Notes under the pieces: generated by a model | The model's database searches: none | What the model was told of the DNA's origin: nothing | The model's input: only the letters and a program-made list of their open reading frames with translations | Part shown: positions 50,791 to 59,699 of the stretch, one piece after another | Layout: each line of letters begins with the position of its first letter | How positions within the stretch are numbered: the first letter of the stretch is position 1 | Origin: Paenibacillus_F sp047238265 | GTDB taxonomy: Bacteria; Bacillota; Bacilli; Paenibacillales; NBRC-103111 | Length of the DNA stretch: 64,000 nucleotides | Direction: 5' to 3' | Assembly: GCF_047238265.1 (NCBI RefSeq) | Contig: NZ_JBDFMM010000001.1 | Span: 3,410,001 to 3,474,000 of the forward strand | Made by a program: the position numbers and the translations under genes

Positions 50791-51312
50791 TCAGAAGAGG
50801 GAACGGAGAGAAAGGAGTTCCTCCGAAATGGTCAGCTTGTCCTTTCCGTTCTTCACGATGAAGACCCGGACGTTATCCCCGCAGTTCTCCAGCTTTTTCA
50901 GGAGCTGCGGTCTTTTGTGCCGGCGGAAATTCCACACCCATTTGACGAATTCCCAATCGAGCTGTTCCGGACAGCCTTCATTAAGATCCGGCCGTGTCCG
51001 GTTGTGGTACATGATCCGGCGTTTGATGACCCGGTAAACGGTCAGCCAGGACGGCAGGTCAAAAAAAATGACCGCATCCGCAGCCTTCAGGCGCATATCG
51101 AGCGTCCGGCCGTAATTTCCGTCCATAATCCATGCGGGCTCCCCGACCAGCTTCTCCAGAAATTCGTCCCATTCTTCTTGGGGAGTCGGCACCCAACCGG
51201 GCTTCCAATAATAGGCGTCCAGATGATAAAGAGGCAGCTTCAGCTTCTCGCCGAGTTCGCGGGCAAAAGTCGATTTTCCCGAACCTCCGGGACCGATCAG
51301 CAATAGTTTCAT
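50791..51312 (-). CDS. FlaR-like P-loop kinase (adenylate kinase-like, 'DNA topology modulation' family)
   Basis: The 173-residue protein begins MKLLLIGPGGSGKST (Walker A), with PLYHLDAYYWKPGW and EWDEFLEKLV. It then has WIMDGNYGRTLDMRLKAAD and RRIMYHNRTRPDLNEGCPE. These are the hallmarks of the FlaR/AAA_17 small kinases. The named function in other bacteria is doubtful. The likely activity is phosphorylation of a nucleotide or other small molecule. ATG 51312 has AGGAGAAC upstream. Confidence 0.88.
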   Translation of the reverse strand: MKLLLIGPGGSGKSTFARELGEKLKLPLYHLDAYYWKPGWVPTPQEEWDEFLEKLVGEPAWIMDGNYGRTLDMRLKAADAVIFFDLPSWLTVYRVIKRRIMYHNRTRPDLNEGCPEQLDWEFVKWVWNFRRHKRPQLLKKLENCGDNVRVFIVKNGKDKLTISEELLSLRSLF

Positions 51313-51464
51313 TCCGTTCTCCTGTTCTCCCCCCATCAGGCGGTTGTTTTCGCTCTTTTTAAAGACAGCCGGAAAATCTTATCAGATTCGCCAAAACGGC
51401 GCAACCTCAATCTGCTTCCCGGCCTGCCTGTGCAGGCCTGTTCCTTCTCATTCCTTCACATCCA

Positions 51465-51493
51465 GAATAAAGAAAACGCTTGAAGACAAACTA
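51465..51493 (+). promoter_or_regulatory. Sigma-G-type promoter of ger operon 2
   Basis: GAATA (51465-51469), a perfect GHATR -35 box, and CAAACTA (51487-51493) are 17 bases apart, 34 bases before the first gene. Together they fit the forespore sigma-G consensus. Confidence 0.75.
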
Positions 51494-51527
51494 AGGGGAC
51501 TTCACGAGTAAAGGCAGAGGATACGCC

Positions 51528-53129
51528 ATGGCATTTTTTCTTCGCGGGATTTCCAAAATTGCAAACCGTCCTCCCAAACGCCCGTCACAACCGTCGTCAA
51601 AAGAGAGTAAGGGCACCGGCACACCGGCAGAACCGGAAAGCTATTCCCTGGAGGAGAGAACCGGCTGGCTGAAAGCCCGGCTCGCCCACTGCTCCGATGT
51701 CGTTTACCACACCTTTACGGCGGGGAAAAATACGCCCTGTCTCCTTGTTTATATCGAAGGCTCCGTGGATCGGAACGATTTGCAGCAGAGCGTGCTGAGA
51801 GAGATTCTCAGCGGCGGTTTCGTGCAGGACGAAGAAACTCTTGCCGGAAACCTGTTCGAACGAAGAATGCTTCCCGCCGACCGTCAGAAAACGCTCCTGA
51901 AGTTGAAGGACGCGCTTCAGGATATTCTGGAGGGCAGCGCCGTGCTCCTGCTCGACCTGGAGCCCCGCATGATGTCGTTCGGTCTGAGTTCTTATATCAA
52001 GAGACAGATCGACGAACCGAACAGCGAAACCGTCATCCGCGGGCCGAGGGAAGCGTTCGTCGAGAACATCCAGGACAATTTGTCTATGCTCCGGAAACGG
52101 CTCCGAACGCCTGATTTCAAATGTACGGAACAAATCATCGGGACGAAGACCCGCACGCGGGTCATAACGGCCTACATGGAAGATGTCTGCAATCCCTCGC
52201 TGGTCGACGAAGCGGCCAGACGGCTCGCCGGCATCGACATCGATGCGGTCATGGGCTCCAGCTACCTGGAAGAATTTATCGAAGACAATCCTTACTCTCC
52301 TTTTCCCCAGCTGCAGTATACGGAACGTCCCGATGTCGTCGCCTCCGCCCTTCTCGAGGGCAGAATCGCCATTATTGTGGAAGGCACGCCCATTGTCATT
52401 ATGGCGCCCACCACCTTGTTCATGATGATGCAGTCTGCCGAAGATTATTACCAGCGGTTCTGGGCGGGATCGTGGATCCGCTGGATCCGGTACATGTTCC
52501 TGTTCGTTTCTCTGCTGCTGCCGTCCTTTTATATCGCCGTTACGACGTTTCATCCGGAAACGATTCCCGAAAGAATGCTGATCACAATCGCCTCGTCCAG
52601 AGAAGTCGTCCCTTTCTCGGCGTTTGTCGAGGCGCTGATCATGGAAGTTTTCTTCGAAGCGCTGAGGGAAGCGGCCACGCGTATTCCGAAATCGGTCGGG
52701 CAGGCCGTTTCCATTATCGGCGCGCTTATTATCGGGACGGCGGCCGTACAGGCGGGCATCGCCTCCGCGGCGATGGTCATTATCGTCTCGCTGACGGGCA
52801 TCGCCTCTTTTATTATCCCGCACTATGATCTCGGGCTCTCTTTCCGGCTGCTGCGCTTTCCCATCATGATTCTGGCGGGCGGTTTCGGGCTCGTAGGCAT
52901 TGCCTGCGCCATGATTCTGATTTATATCCATCTCACGGAGCTGAGGTCGTTCGGCATCCCTTACCTCTCACCGGTCGTGCCGATGGTTCCGAAAGATTTG
53001 AAAGACGTTTTCGTGAGGGCACCGTGGTGGACGATGATCACGCGGCCCAAGTTCACTTCCTCCCGTAACCTTCACAGGCAGAAACCGGACGGCCGCAAGT
53101 GGGCAAATTCCGCCGAGGAAGGAGATTGA
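51528..53129 (+). CDS. Spore germination receptor A subunit (GerA family)
   Basis: The 533-residue protein has an N-terminal low-complexity segment (basic, Ser/Pro) and a soluble domain to about 290. The membrane block follows at 300-450. Motifs are DNPYSPFPQLQYTERPD, LLEGRIAIIVEGTP, AFVEALIMEVFFEALREAATR and VGQAVSIIGALIIGTAAVQAG. It differs from the A subunit at 14.7 kb and lies in an A-C-D-B operon. The complex is expected in the inner spore membrane. Confidence 0.95.
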   Translation: MAFFLRGISKIANRPPKRPSQPSSKESKGTGTPAEPESYSLEERTGWLKARLAHCSDVVYHTFTAGKNTPCLLVYIEGSVDRNDLQQSVLREILSGGFVQDEETLAGNLFERRMLPADRQKTLLKLKDALQDILEGSAVLLLDLEPRMMSFGLSSYIKRQIDEPNSETVIRGPREAFVENIQDNLSMLRKRLRTPDFKCTEQIIGTKTRTRVITAYMEDVCNPSLVDEAARRLAGIDIDAVMGSSYLEEFIEDNPYSPFPQLQYTERPDVVASALLEGRIAIIVEGTPIVIMAPTTLFMMMQSAEDYYQRFWAGSWIRWIRYMFLFVSLLLPSFYIAVTTFHPETIPERMLITIASSREVVPFSAFVEALIMEVFFEALREAATRIPKSVGQAVSIIGALIIGTAAVQAGIASAAMVIIVSLTGIASFIIPHYDLGLSFRLLRFPIMILAGGFGLVGIACAMILIYIHLTELRSFGIPYLSPVVPMVPKDLKDVFVRAPWWTMITRPKFTSSRNLHRQKPDGRKWANSAEEGD

Positions 53130-53135
53130 ACGAGC

Positions 53136-54323
53136 ATGCGCATGACGGCAAGATTAGCGGGCATCTTCCTTTCTCTTCTTCTGCTTGCGGGATGCTGGTC
53201 TTCGGTTGAGCTGAACGACCGGGCCTTCGTGAGGATGGTGATGGTCGACAAAACGGACGAGGGCTACAAGCTTGTGCTGGGCATGCCCCTGGCGAACCGG
53301 CTCATCCCGGGCGAAGTGGGAGGCTCCTCCCAATCCCAGGGCCAGCCGTTTACGTATTTTTCGAAGATCGATTCGAACCTGAGCGACGCGTTTCGTAAAA
53401 TCCAGAACGATCTCTCGCGAAAAATCACATTCGGACAAACCCGTGTCGTCATCATCGGAAACCGGTATGCCGAAGAAGGAATCGGCCAGCTTCTGGACCT
53501 GATCGCCCGGGAACCCCGGGTACACATCAACGCGAACCTTTTCGTAACGCACGGCCCCGCCACACAGGTTATCCAGCTGCCTCTGACGATGGAGCGTTTT
53601 CCGTCCGACATCTTCTACGCGTACGGCCGGCGCAAAATCGCGACGACGATCAATTTCAAGGATATTCTGAAAGCCCATTATATGGGCGGAGATTTTCTGG
53701 CGACCCGTCTCGTCTTCGGCAAAGCGGGTATTATGAACGAAACCAATGAAGAGAACTGGATGGGTCCGGACGGAGCGGCCGTATTTAAGGAGGACAAGAT
53801 GATAGGCTCCCTGCCGGGCAAAAAAGCCGCCGGGGCTTTATGGATACAAGGCAAGCCCGAAACGCGGGAGATCACGGTGCCTTCTCCGACCGACGGCAAA
53901 ACCGTCAGCCTGCTTGTCGAGCGGAATTCGACGGATATCCGTCCGGAGTTTAAAGGGGACCGCCTCACGTACAGCATCCATGTGAAAACGGACCTGGATG
54001 TCGTCGCTTCTTACTCCGCCATTGATTTAGAAAATCACGACCAGCTCAAAAAAATGGAAAAAAGTGTAGAAGACAAAATCAGGGAAGACGTTGAGCGTTC
54101 GATCCTGCTGACCCGGCAGATGGGCACCGATGCCTTTCAATTGAACCGCTATATGGAGTGGAAATATCCCAAACAATGGAACCGCCTCAGTAAAAAATGG
54201 AATGAGTTTTTCAGTAAACAAGTGGAAATCCGATGTACGACCGACGCCACCATCCGGCGGATCGGGGTGGTTAAGAAAACATTCTCCCAAGAGCCGCACG
54301 GCGGCGAGGAGGTTTCGAAATGA
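53136..54323 (+). CDS. Spore germination receptor C subunit, lipoprotein (Ger(x)C)
   Basis: GGAG lies 11 bases before ATG. The signal peptide with lipobox LLAGC (Cys20) is followed by the family stretch WSSVELNDRAFVRMVMVD, KITFGQTRVVIIGNRYAEEG and a helical C-terminal domain. Its stop overlaps the next small gene by ATGA. At 395 residues it is standard length. It is translated just seven bases after the A subunit. Confidence 0.95.
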   Translation: MRMTARLAGIFLSLLLLAGCWSSVELNDRAFVRMVMVDKTDEGYKLVLGMPLANRLIPGEVGGSSQSQGQPFTYFSKIDSNLSDAFRKIQNDLSRKITFGQTRVVIIGNRYAEEGIGQLLDLIAREPRVHINANLFVTHGPATQVIQLPLTMERFPSDIFYAYGRRKIATTINFKDILKAHYMGGDFLATRLVFGKAGIMNETNEENWMGPDGAAVFKEDKMIGSLPGKKAAGALWIQGKPETREITVPSPTDGKTVSLLVERNSTDIRPEFKGDRLTYSIHVKTDLDVVASYSAIDLENHDQLKKMEKSVEDKIREDVERSILLTRQMGTDAFQLNRYMEWKYPKQWNRLSKKWNEFFSKQVEIRCTTDATIRRIGVVKKTFSQEPHGGEEVSK

Positions 54324-54532
54324 TTGCGATTCTCTTGACGTATGCGATCGTGATGAGGATGCAATGGAGATATCTGGTGCGCTGCGGCAAAAAGAGACGG
54401 ACCTTCGCCGTTTCCTTGAGCGTAACGGGCGTGCTCTGCGTCTGCATTCTGCTTCTGCATTATACGAGAAACGGCGAAACGTTGGTTAACTGGCTCGAAA
54501 TCGTCTTCGGTTCCGTGAATGTGACGTCTTAA
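54320..54532 (+). CDS. Small two-span membrane protein, putative receptor D subunit
   Basis: The 70-residue protein starts within the C-subunit stop (ATGA) and has two hydrophobic segments (about 1-15 and 28-47, VSLSVTGVLCVCILLLHY) with a basic loop between. It lies between C and B in the receptor operon. This matches the short two-helix D subunits, such as GerKD, of B. subtilis receptor loci, which tune germinant sensitivity. Identity is inferred from size, topology and position only. Confidence 0.7.
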   Translation: MIAILLTYAIVMRMQWRYLVRCGKKRRTFAVSLSVTGVLCVCILLLHYTRNGETLVNWLEIVFGSVNVTS

Positions 54533-54551
54533 CCCGTGAAAGGAGGCAAAC

Positions 54552-55661
54552 ATGGACAAAATAACCCCTTTGCAGACTTATATGCTGTTCACGCAGTATC
54601 TTCTGTCTACGCTGGTCAGTTTTCTTGCGGCGCCCCTTATCGATCATGCGGGCTATTCAGTCTGGATTCCCGTCATTGCCGGCTGCCTCCTGGGAGGCGT
54701 TCTTACCTACCTGGCTTACAAATTAAGCTGCCGCAGACCCGGACGTTATATGGCGGAGTATGGCCAGGAGATTGTCGGACGGCCTCTGCATTATTTGTTC
54801 GTCCTGTTCATGGCGTTCGTTTATTTGTTTACGGCGGCGCTTGTTCTGAGGCAATTGACGGACTTTATCGTCGAAATTTACTTGCCGGGCACTCCTCTCT
54901 GGGCCGTGGCCGGCCTGCTCGGACTTTGCACGACAAGGCTTGTCCACTCGGGCGTGACGAATATTTTCCGCTCGACGCAAGGCGTGTTCTTCTTGACACT
55001 GGCTCTTGTCGTGCTGGTTGCCGTAGCTTCCTGCCAGGATATCGCGCCCTATTCGGTCGTATCCCTGATCACCAACTTTGACGGACACGGCATTTTTAAA
55101 GCAACCGCCATGATTACGGGTCTTTTTGGAGAAATGACGTTTATCGCGCTGTTTTTCCCCAAATTCAAAGAAACGGGACAGACGATGAAGGCACTGGTAT
55201 GGGCGATCGTCACCGCCGGGGTTCTGACGCTGGGAAATCTGATTCCGATGGTACTCCTTTTCGGCCCGTCCCTGGCAGCCAATCTGACTTATGCCAATCT
55301 GGAAATGACGCGCTACATTCAGCTCGGCAATTTTATCCAGAACATGGACCCGATTCTCATTCTGATGTGGTTATTCACGCTGCTCGTCAAAATCAGCCTT
55401 TTCCTGTATATCTCGGTGATTGCGGTCACGCAGACTCTGAAAATGAAGGATCCCCGGCCGCTCACACTGCCTTTCGGCGTTACGGTCGTCTTCCTCTGCC
55501 TCTGGATGGTGAAATCGTCCGAAACGCTGGACCGGTTCGCGGGAACGGCCGAGGTACCCATGATCCTGCTGGCGGAGCTGATTCCCATCGTCTATCTGCT
55601 GGCCGACGCGCTCCGTTCCCGGCTCAAAAGGCGGCAGCCCGTCAGGAAATCTTCCGCTTGA
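54552..55661 (+). CDS. Spore germination receptor B subunit (endospore germination permease)
   Basis: The 369-residue protein has ten predicted spans of the GerB/APC type, starting DKITPLQTYMLFTQYLLSTL. It has CRRPGRYMAEYGQEIVG and a C-terminal basic tail. AAAGGAGG lies six bases upstream. It is the last gene of the A-C-D-B operon and holds the putative germinant-binding pocket. It is quite different from the B subunit of operon 1, so the two receptors probably answer to different germinants. Confidence 0.94.
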   Translation: MDKITPLQTYMLFTQYLLSTLVSFLAAPLIDHAGYSVWIPVIAGCLLGGVLTYLAYKLSCRRPGRYMAEYGQEIVGRPLHYLFVLFMAFVYLFTAALVLRQLTDFIVEIYLPGTPLWAVAGLLGLCTTRLVHSGVTNIFRSTQGVFFLTLALVVLVAVASCQDIAPYSVVSLITNFDGHGIFKATAMITGLFGEMTFIALFFPKFKETGQTMKALVWAIVTAGVLTLGNLIPMVLLFGPSLAANLTYANLEMTRYIQLGNFIQNMDPILILMWLFTLLVKISLFLYISVIAVTQTLKMKDPRPLTLPFGVTVVFLCLWMVKSSETLDRFAGTAEVPMILLAELIPIVYLLADALRSRLKRRQPVRKSSA

Positions 55662-55713
55662 GCCCCGAAAACGGCTCCGGCCTGAAGCATCGTCCTGACG
55701 GAATCCGCACCTA

Positions 55714-55749
55714 AAACAGGCCGCTTCCGAGTATCGGACCGGCCTGTTT
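55714..55749. terminator. Bidirectional terminator
   Basis: An AAACAGGCCG/CGGCCTGTTT stem with a 16-base loop lies between the ger operon and the convergent amidase gene. Confidence 0.75.
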
Positions 55750-55775
55750 ACAGACTGCTTTTCCCGCTGCGCTTA

Positions 55776-57056
55776 TTACGCCCCGTTTCTGTTAAGAAGA
55801 TCGTACAAACGCTTCAGAATAGCCGCCTCCGCCCACAAAGGAAGAGGCTCGTCGAGTTTGTCTCTCCATGCCGGATCGGTCAGAAAACCTTTCTCGTAGA
55901 GCCAATCCACGCCTTCTCTTTTCCAGTCCGGCACTTCCGGTTGAACCCCTGGATTCAGTCCCATCGCTTTTGCCACCCCGTCTCCTATGGCGTTTGCCAG
56001 ATTTTGAAGTACACCTGAATTGCCGAGCAGCTTGCCGTCGACCGCGTTGTCGATAAACAGGTTTTCAAGAAGTACGGCGGACATATCCGTCTCCCGCAAC
56101 ACCGCGAAATCCGCTTCCTTCTTGCCCCGGTCCGCGACCCCCAGCGTGCTTAAATATTTGTAAACCGTATCATGCACAATCGTGCGTTTCTGTCCCGTCA
56201 ACCCTCCCGAAGTGCCCGGGTATACATAAGATTCGAATCCTTCTCCACCGCCTGCATTAATATGAATGGAAACGAAATAAGCCGCTCCCCAGCCGTTTGC
56301 CAGATTGGCGCGTTCGGACAAGGCAACGAAAACGTCGGTGCTTCTGGTCAGCTTCACATTGGCCGCGTACTCGTTCACGAGCCGGTCATGGACCTGCAAA
56401 GCCAGTGCAAGCGTCAAGTTTTTCTCCAGCAGGCCGCTGCCGGAAGCGCCCGAATCCGTGCCGCCGTGACCGGCGTCGATCACGATAAGCGGTTTAGGGC
56501 CCGGCGACGGAGCCGGAGCCGCCGCAACCATACTGCCGTAAAGCTTCAGGACGGAGTGCCCGTAAGATTCTCCCGCTTCCAGGGCAGCCTGCAGGCTGGC
56601 GTATTTTTTCTTGTCGTAACCGGGAACGGCCCAGCGTCCGGCAAGATCTTCCCAGTTCGGCGCGGCGCCGCGCGTGACAAGCGAAAACCGCGGATCGACA
56701 ACCGTCTCCCCCGCCGGGAGCGGATTTTTGGACGCGTAAGCGAAAAGATGCTGAATCTGGGCCGTAACGCCGTCCTTGATGGTCGGAAAGCTGTTGCCGG
56801 GAACTCCCCCCGTCGCCCCGATTCCCGCGAAGTTGTTCTGCCCGGGCTTGACGTCCCCCCCGAATCGGAACCAATTCGTTTCATGAATGGACTGAGCGAC
56901 GGCAACATCGCCGCGGACGCCGTATTTGGCCCCTACGCTCAGAAACTGCCTGGCTATTTCCGGGTTGAAGGACGGATTCACCTTGCGAATGAATGCTGTG
57001 ATGACATCTGACGAAGCTTGCGAAGTGCCCATGATCGGATGCTGGGATACAGCCAT
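55776..57056 (-). CDS. Bifunctional autolysin: GH73-type glucosaminidase and N-acetylmuramoyl-L-alanine amidase
   Basis: The 426-residue enzyme has an N-terminal glucosaminidase-like domain (about 15-165) with AVAQSIHETNWFRFGGDVKPGQNNFAGIG, where the Glu in HETN is the likely catalytic acid. The Amidase_3 domain (about 185-365) has IVIDAGHGGTDSGASG (zinc His), SERANLAN, FVSIHINAGGG and AVLLENLFIDN. A C-terminal region ends with a short helix block. No signal peptide is visible. ATG 57056 is preferred over GTG 57065 because GAGGTG is six bases upstream. Secretion may use another route, or the enzyme may act on the spore cortex or after lysis. Confidence 0.9.
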   Translation of the reverse strand: MAVSQHPIMGTSQASSDVITAFIRKVNPSFNPEIARQFLSVGAKYGVRGDVAVAQSIHETNWFRFGGDVKPGQNNFAGIGATGGVPGNSFPTIKDGVTAQIQHLFAYASKNPLPAGETVVDPRFSLVTRGAAPNWEDLAGRWAVPGYDKKKYASLQAALEAGESYGHSVLKLYGSMVAAAPAPSPGPKPLIVIDAGHGGTDSGASGSGLLEKNLTLALALQVHDRLVNEYAANVKLTRSTDVFVALSERANLANGWGAAYFVSIHINAGGGEGFESYVYPGTSGGLTGQKRTIVHDTVYKYLSTLGVADRGKKEADFAVLRETDMSAVLLENLFIDNAVDGKLLGNSGVLQNLANAIGDGVAKAMGLNPGVQPEVPDWKREGVDWLYEKGFLTDPAWRDKLDEPLPLWAEAAILKRLYDLLNRNGA

Positions 57057-57215
57057 TCTCCTCACCTCTTCAACGTCTGTTTGATAGGACAGAGTATGCC
57101 GGCTTTCTTCCGGCTGCGAGTGTGTATGTCCATCCCCCTCGAATATAGCTCAAACGCCCTTGTACACGCGAGAAAAATTAGCGAAGAGGACAATTTAACC
57201 CGTCATACAAGCAAA

Positions 57216-57245
57216 AAAGACCTTCTCCCGGAAGAGAAGGTCTTT
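57216..57245 (-). terminator. Intrinsic terminator of the second nitroreductase gene
   Basis: An AAAGACCTTCTC/GAGAAGGTCTTT stem with a six-base loop is followed by a T-rich reverse-strand tail. Confidence 0.85.
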
Positions 57246-57263
57246 ATAACAGAGCCGAAAAGC

Positions 57264-57860
57264 TTATTTAAACACTTTCACGCGGTCTTCTAGCGGCGCG
57301 AACTGTTTCTCGCCGGCTTCAGCGGCAGGCTTGCCGAACGGCATTTGAGCCACGAGTTTCCAGGTAGCCGGCACGTTCCATTCGCTGCGCACCGCTTCGT
57401 CGACGAGCGGGTTGTAGTGCTGCAGGGTAGCGCCGAAACCTTCGGCTTCCAGACTCGTCCAGACGACGAATTGCAGCATGCCGGAAGAATGATGGGACCA
57501 GATCGGGAAGTTGTCGGCATAGGCCGCGAATTGCTGCTGCAGCCCTTCCACAACCGCTTGATCTTCGAAGAACAGCACCGTTCCGTAGCCGTTTTTGAAG
57601 AGTGTCATTTTCTGGGCGGTTGCTTCGAACTTCTCGCCGTCACCGACGATACCGCGCAAAATTTCCCTAGTAAGATCCCAGAACTTGTCATGCTGTTCGT
57701 TCAGCAGAACGACCACCCGCGCGCTTTGGGAGTTAAAAGAAGAAGGCGTATGTTTAACAGCTTCGTTTACCAGTTCTACGATTTTTTCGTCCGAGACGAC
57801 GGCGTCTTTGCTGATCGCATAGATCGAGCGTCTGTTTTTTACAGCAGTATTGAAATCCAT
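57264..57860 (-). CDS. Nitroreductase-family FMN oxidoreductase
   Basis: The 198-residue protein begins MDFNTAVKNRRSIYAI, the usual FMN-binding N-terminus of the family. It continues with HTPSSFNSQSARVVVL, the loop ANFPIW-like DNFPIWSHHSSGMLQFVVWT and ends with APLEDRVKVF. This matches the HBN1/YdgI-like nitroreductases. It differs from the nitroreductase at 32.1 kb. GAGGTGG precedes ATG. It is monocistronic with a terminator. Confidence 0.9.
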   Translation of the reverse strand: MDFNTAVKNRRSIYAISKDAVVSDEKIVELVNEAVKHTPSSFNSQSARVVVLLNEQHDKFWDLTREILRGIVGDGEKFEATAQKMTLFKNGYGTVLFFEDQAVVEGLQQQFAAYADNFPIWSHHSSGMLQFVVWTSLEAEGFGATLQHYNPLVDEAVRSEWNVPATWKLVAQMPFGKPAAEAGEKQFAPLEDRVKVFK

Positions 57861-58074
57861 GATTTCTTAGCCACCTCTTTTTTGTAAGTTACCTACTTTT
57901 ATAGTGTAACCTATTTTCAATAAAAAAGCATCCTTTTTTTACAGGGCCCTTAAACTATTTTTTCGCGCACAAAAAAAGGCTGAATCTCCCGCTTCCCTGA
58001 TGGAAGCAAAGAGTATTCAACCGTTTTATAACCACATCCGCGGACGGCCGCAGCCCCGCAGCCGGGACGGACGA

Positions 58075-59301
58075 CTACGAGGTGCGCGCTTTATGGCGCT
58101 TGACCATGAAATAATAACAAAGGATGGCGCCGACATCCGACGATGCGATGACGATGCCCATCGGTACGGCCGTGCCGCTTCCCGCGATTCCGACCAGCGG
58201 CGCGACGAGTCCGCCGAAAATAAACGACAGCAGACCGAGCAACGCCGAGGCGCTGCCGGCGGAATGCCCGTAGTTCTGCATCGCCAGGGAAAATCCCGCC
58301 GTGTTTACGATTCCGACGCTCGACACCACGAAGAACAGCGGAATCAGGATAGCCGTCAGCCCCGCTCCGGCAAGAATCATCGCAAGGAGCGTGACGCCAC
58401 CGAGACCGGCAATGACCAGGCCGCTGATCAACAGCTTCGTCTCGCTCACCCGTCCGGCCAGGCGCCCGGCGATTTGACCCGCGAGGATGATGCCAAGGCC
58501 ATTGATGGCGAAGAAGAGGCTGAACATCTGGGGCGATGCGCCGAAAATGTTCTGGATCACGAACGGCGATCCCGAAATATAGGCGAACATGGCCGCGGCC
58601 ACAAGCCCCTGCGACAGCGCGTAGCCCATGAAAATCCGGTCGCGCAGCAAGGTTTTGAACACGGCGACCGTCTGCTTGACGCCGCCTTTCGTTCTCCTGT
58701 CCGGGGGCAGCGTTTCGGGCAGGCCTTTCCAGGATGCGAGCAGCATGATGACGCCGATCAGGGCCAGTACGATAAATACGCCCTGCCAGGAGGTGAACTG
58801 GAGAAGCTGCCCGCCCGCAATGGGCGCAAGGATCGGCGCGACTCCGTTAATAAGCATCAGAAGCGAGAAAAACCGCGTCAGCTCCGAGCCGCTGTACATG
58901 TCCCGCACGACTGCGCGTGACAGCACGATGCCCGCCGACCCGGCCATTCCCTGTATGAACCGGAGCACGATAAGTCCCCAGATCGAAGGGACGATCGCGC
59001 ACAGCAAGGATGCGGCCGTATAGATGGCGAGTCCGGTCATCAGCGGCGCCCGCCGGCCTTTGATATCGCTGATGGAACCCGCGAAAACCTGCCCTATCGC
59101 GAGTCCCAGCAGACAGGAGGTCAGGCTCAGCTGAGCCAGTGAGGCCGTTGTATGCAGATCGTCCGCCAGCCGGGGAAGCGCAGGCAGATACATATCCAGC
59201 GACAGCGGTCCGAAAGCCGACAAGGAACCGAGAATGACGGCGAGCGTAATTTTCCGCGAACGGCCTGCTCCTTCCGCTGCGGCAAGACTGTTGTTACTCA
59301 T
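58075..59301 (-). CDS. Bcr/CflA-type multidrug efflux MFS transporter
   Basis: The 408-residue protein has 12 spans. Early motifs are LGSLSAFGPLSLDMYLPALPRL, the family signature, and GQVFAGSISDIKGRRAPL (motif A). Motif C-like GSAGIVLSRAVVRD follows, and the end is basic (KRHKARTS). These indicate a proton-driven drug exporter of the Bcr/CflA family. ATG 59301 is preferred over TTG 59310 because AGGG is 9-10 bases upstream. No regulator is adjacent on the same strand. Confidence 0.93.
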   Translation of the reverse strand: MSNNSLAAAEGAGRSRKITLAVILGSLSAFGPLSLDMYLPALPRLADDLHTTASLAQLSLTSCLLGLAIGQVFAGSISDIKGRRAPLMTGLAIYTAASLLCAIVPSIWGLIVLRFIQGMAGSAGIVLSRAVVRDMYSGSELTRFFSLLMLINGVAPILAPIAGGQLLQFTSWQGVFIVLALIGVIMLLASWKGLPETLPPDRRTKGGVKQTVAVFKTLLRDRIFMGYALSQGLVAAAMFAYISGSPFVIQNIFGASPQMFSLFFAINGLGIILAGQIAGRLAGRVSETKLLISGLVIAGLGGVTLLAMILAGAGLTAILIPLFFVVSSVGIVNTAGFSLAMQNYGHSAGSASALLGLLSFIFGGLVAPLVGIAGSGTAVPMGIVIASSDVGAILCYYFMVKRHKARTS

Positions 59302-59442
59302 CCGATTCAACCCTATCTTGTGAAATTTTGATTGCTTTGTCCGTTCCTACTATAAACGAAAGCATCCGTAAAAAGAACAACGTTTACTGTAACTTATAAA
59401 GTTACAAGCTGTCAACACCCTCCGGGAATGCGGCAAAAAAAA

Positions 59443-59468
59443 CGGAACGTCCGCATGCAGACGTTCCG
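59443..59468 (-). terminator. Intrinsic terminator downstream of the LysR gene
   Basis: A CGGAACGTC/GACGTTCCG stem is followed on the reverse strand by eight T. Confidence 0.7.
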
Positions 59469-59699
59469 CTTTCGTTTTCTTCCCGTTACCGCAGCCCGCC
59501 GCGCCGAGTGAGCCTGACTCACCGATTTGAGGAGACCCTTGTTAATGTGCGGTATAAAACCTGCTCTGCACTTGCATGACCAACTATTCGCACCGAACGC
59601 ATATCAGGACGAAGGGTTTTGTGCCACCCCATATAAGCCGTAATCCTAGCATCCATTTTTCATTAAGTCCTGGCCGGCGTTCACGAAAATCCTTTACAG

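Noticed and set aside
51597..52931. 444-aa reverse-strand ORF
   Set aside because: It is antisense to the GerA subunit and consists of Arg/Asp/His-rich mirror sequence.
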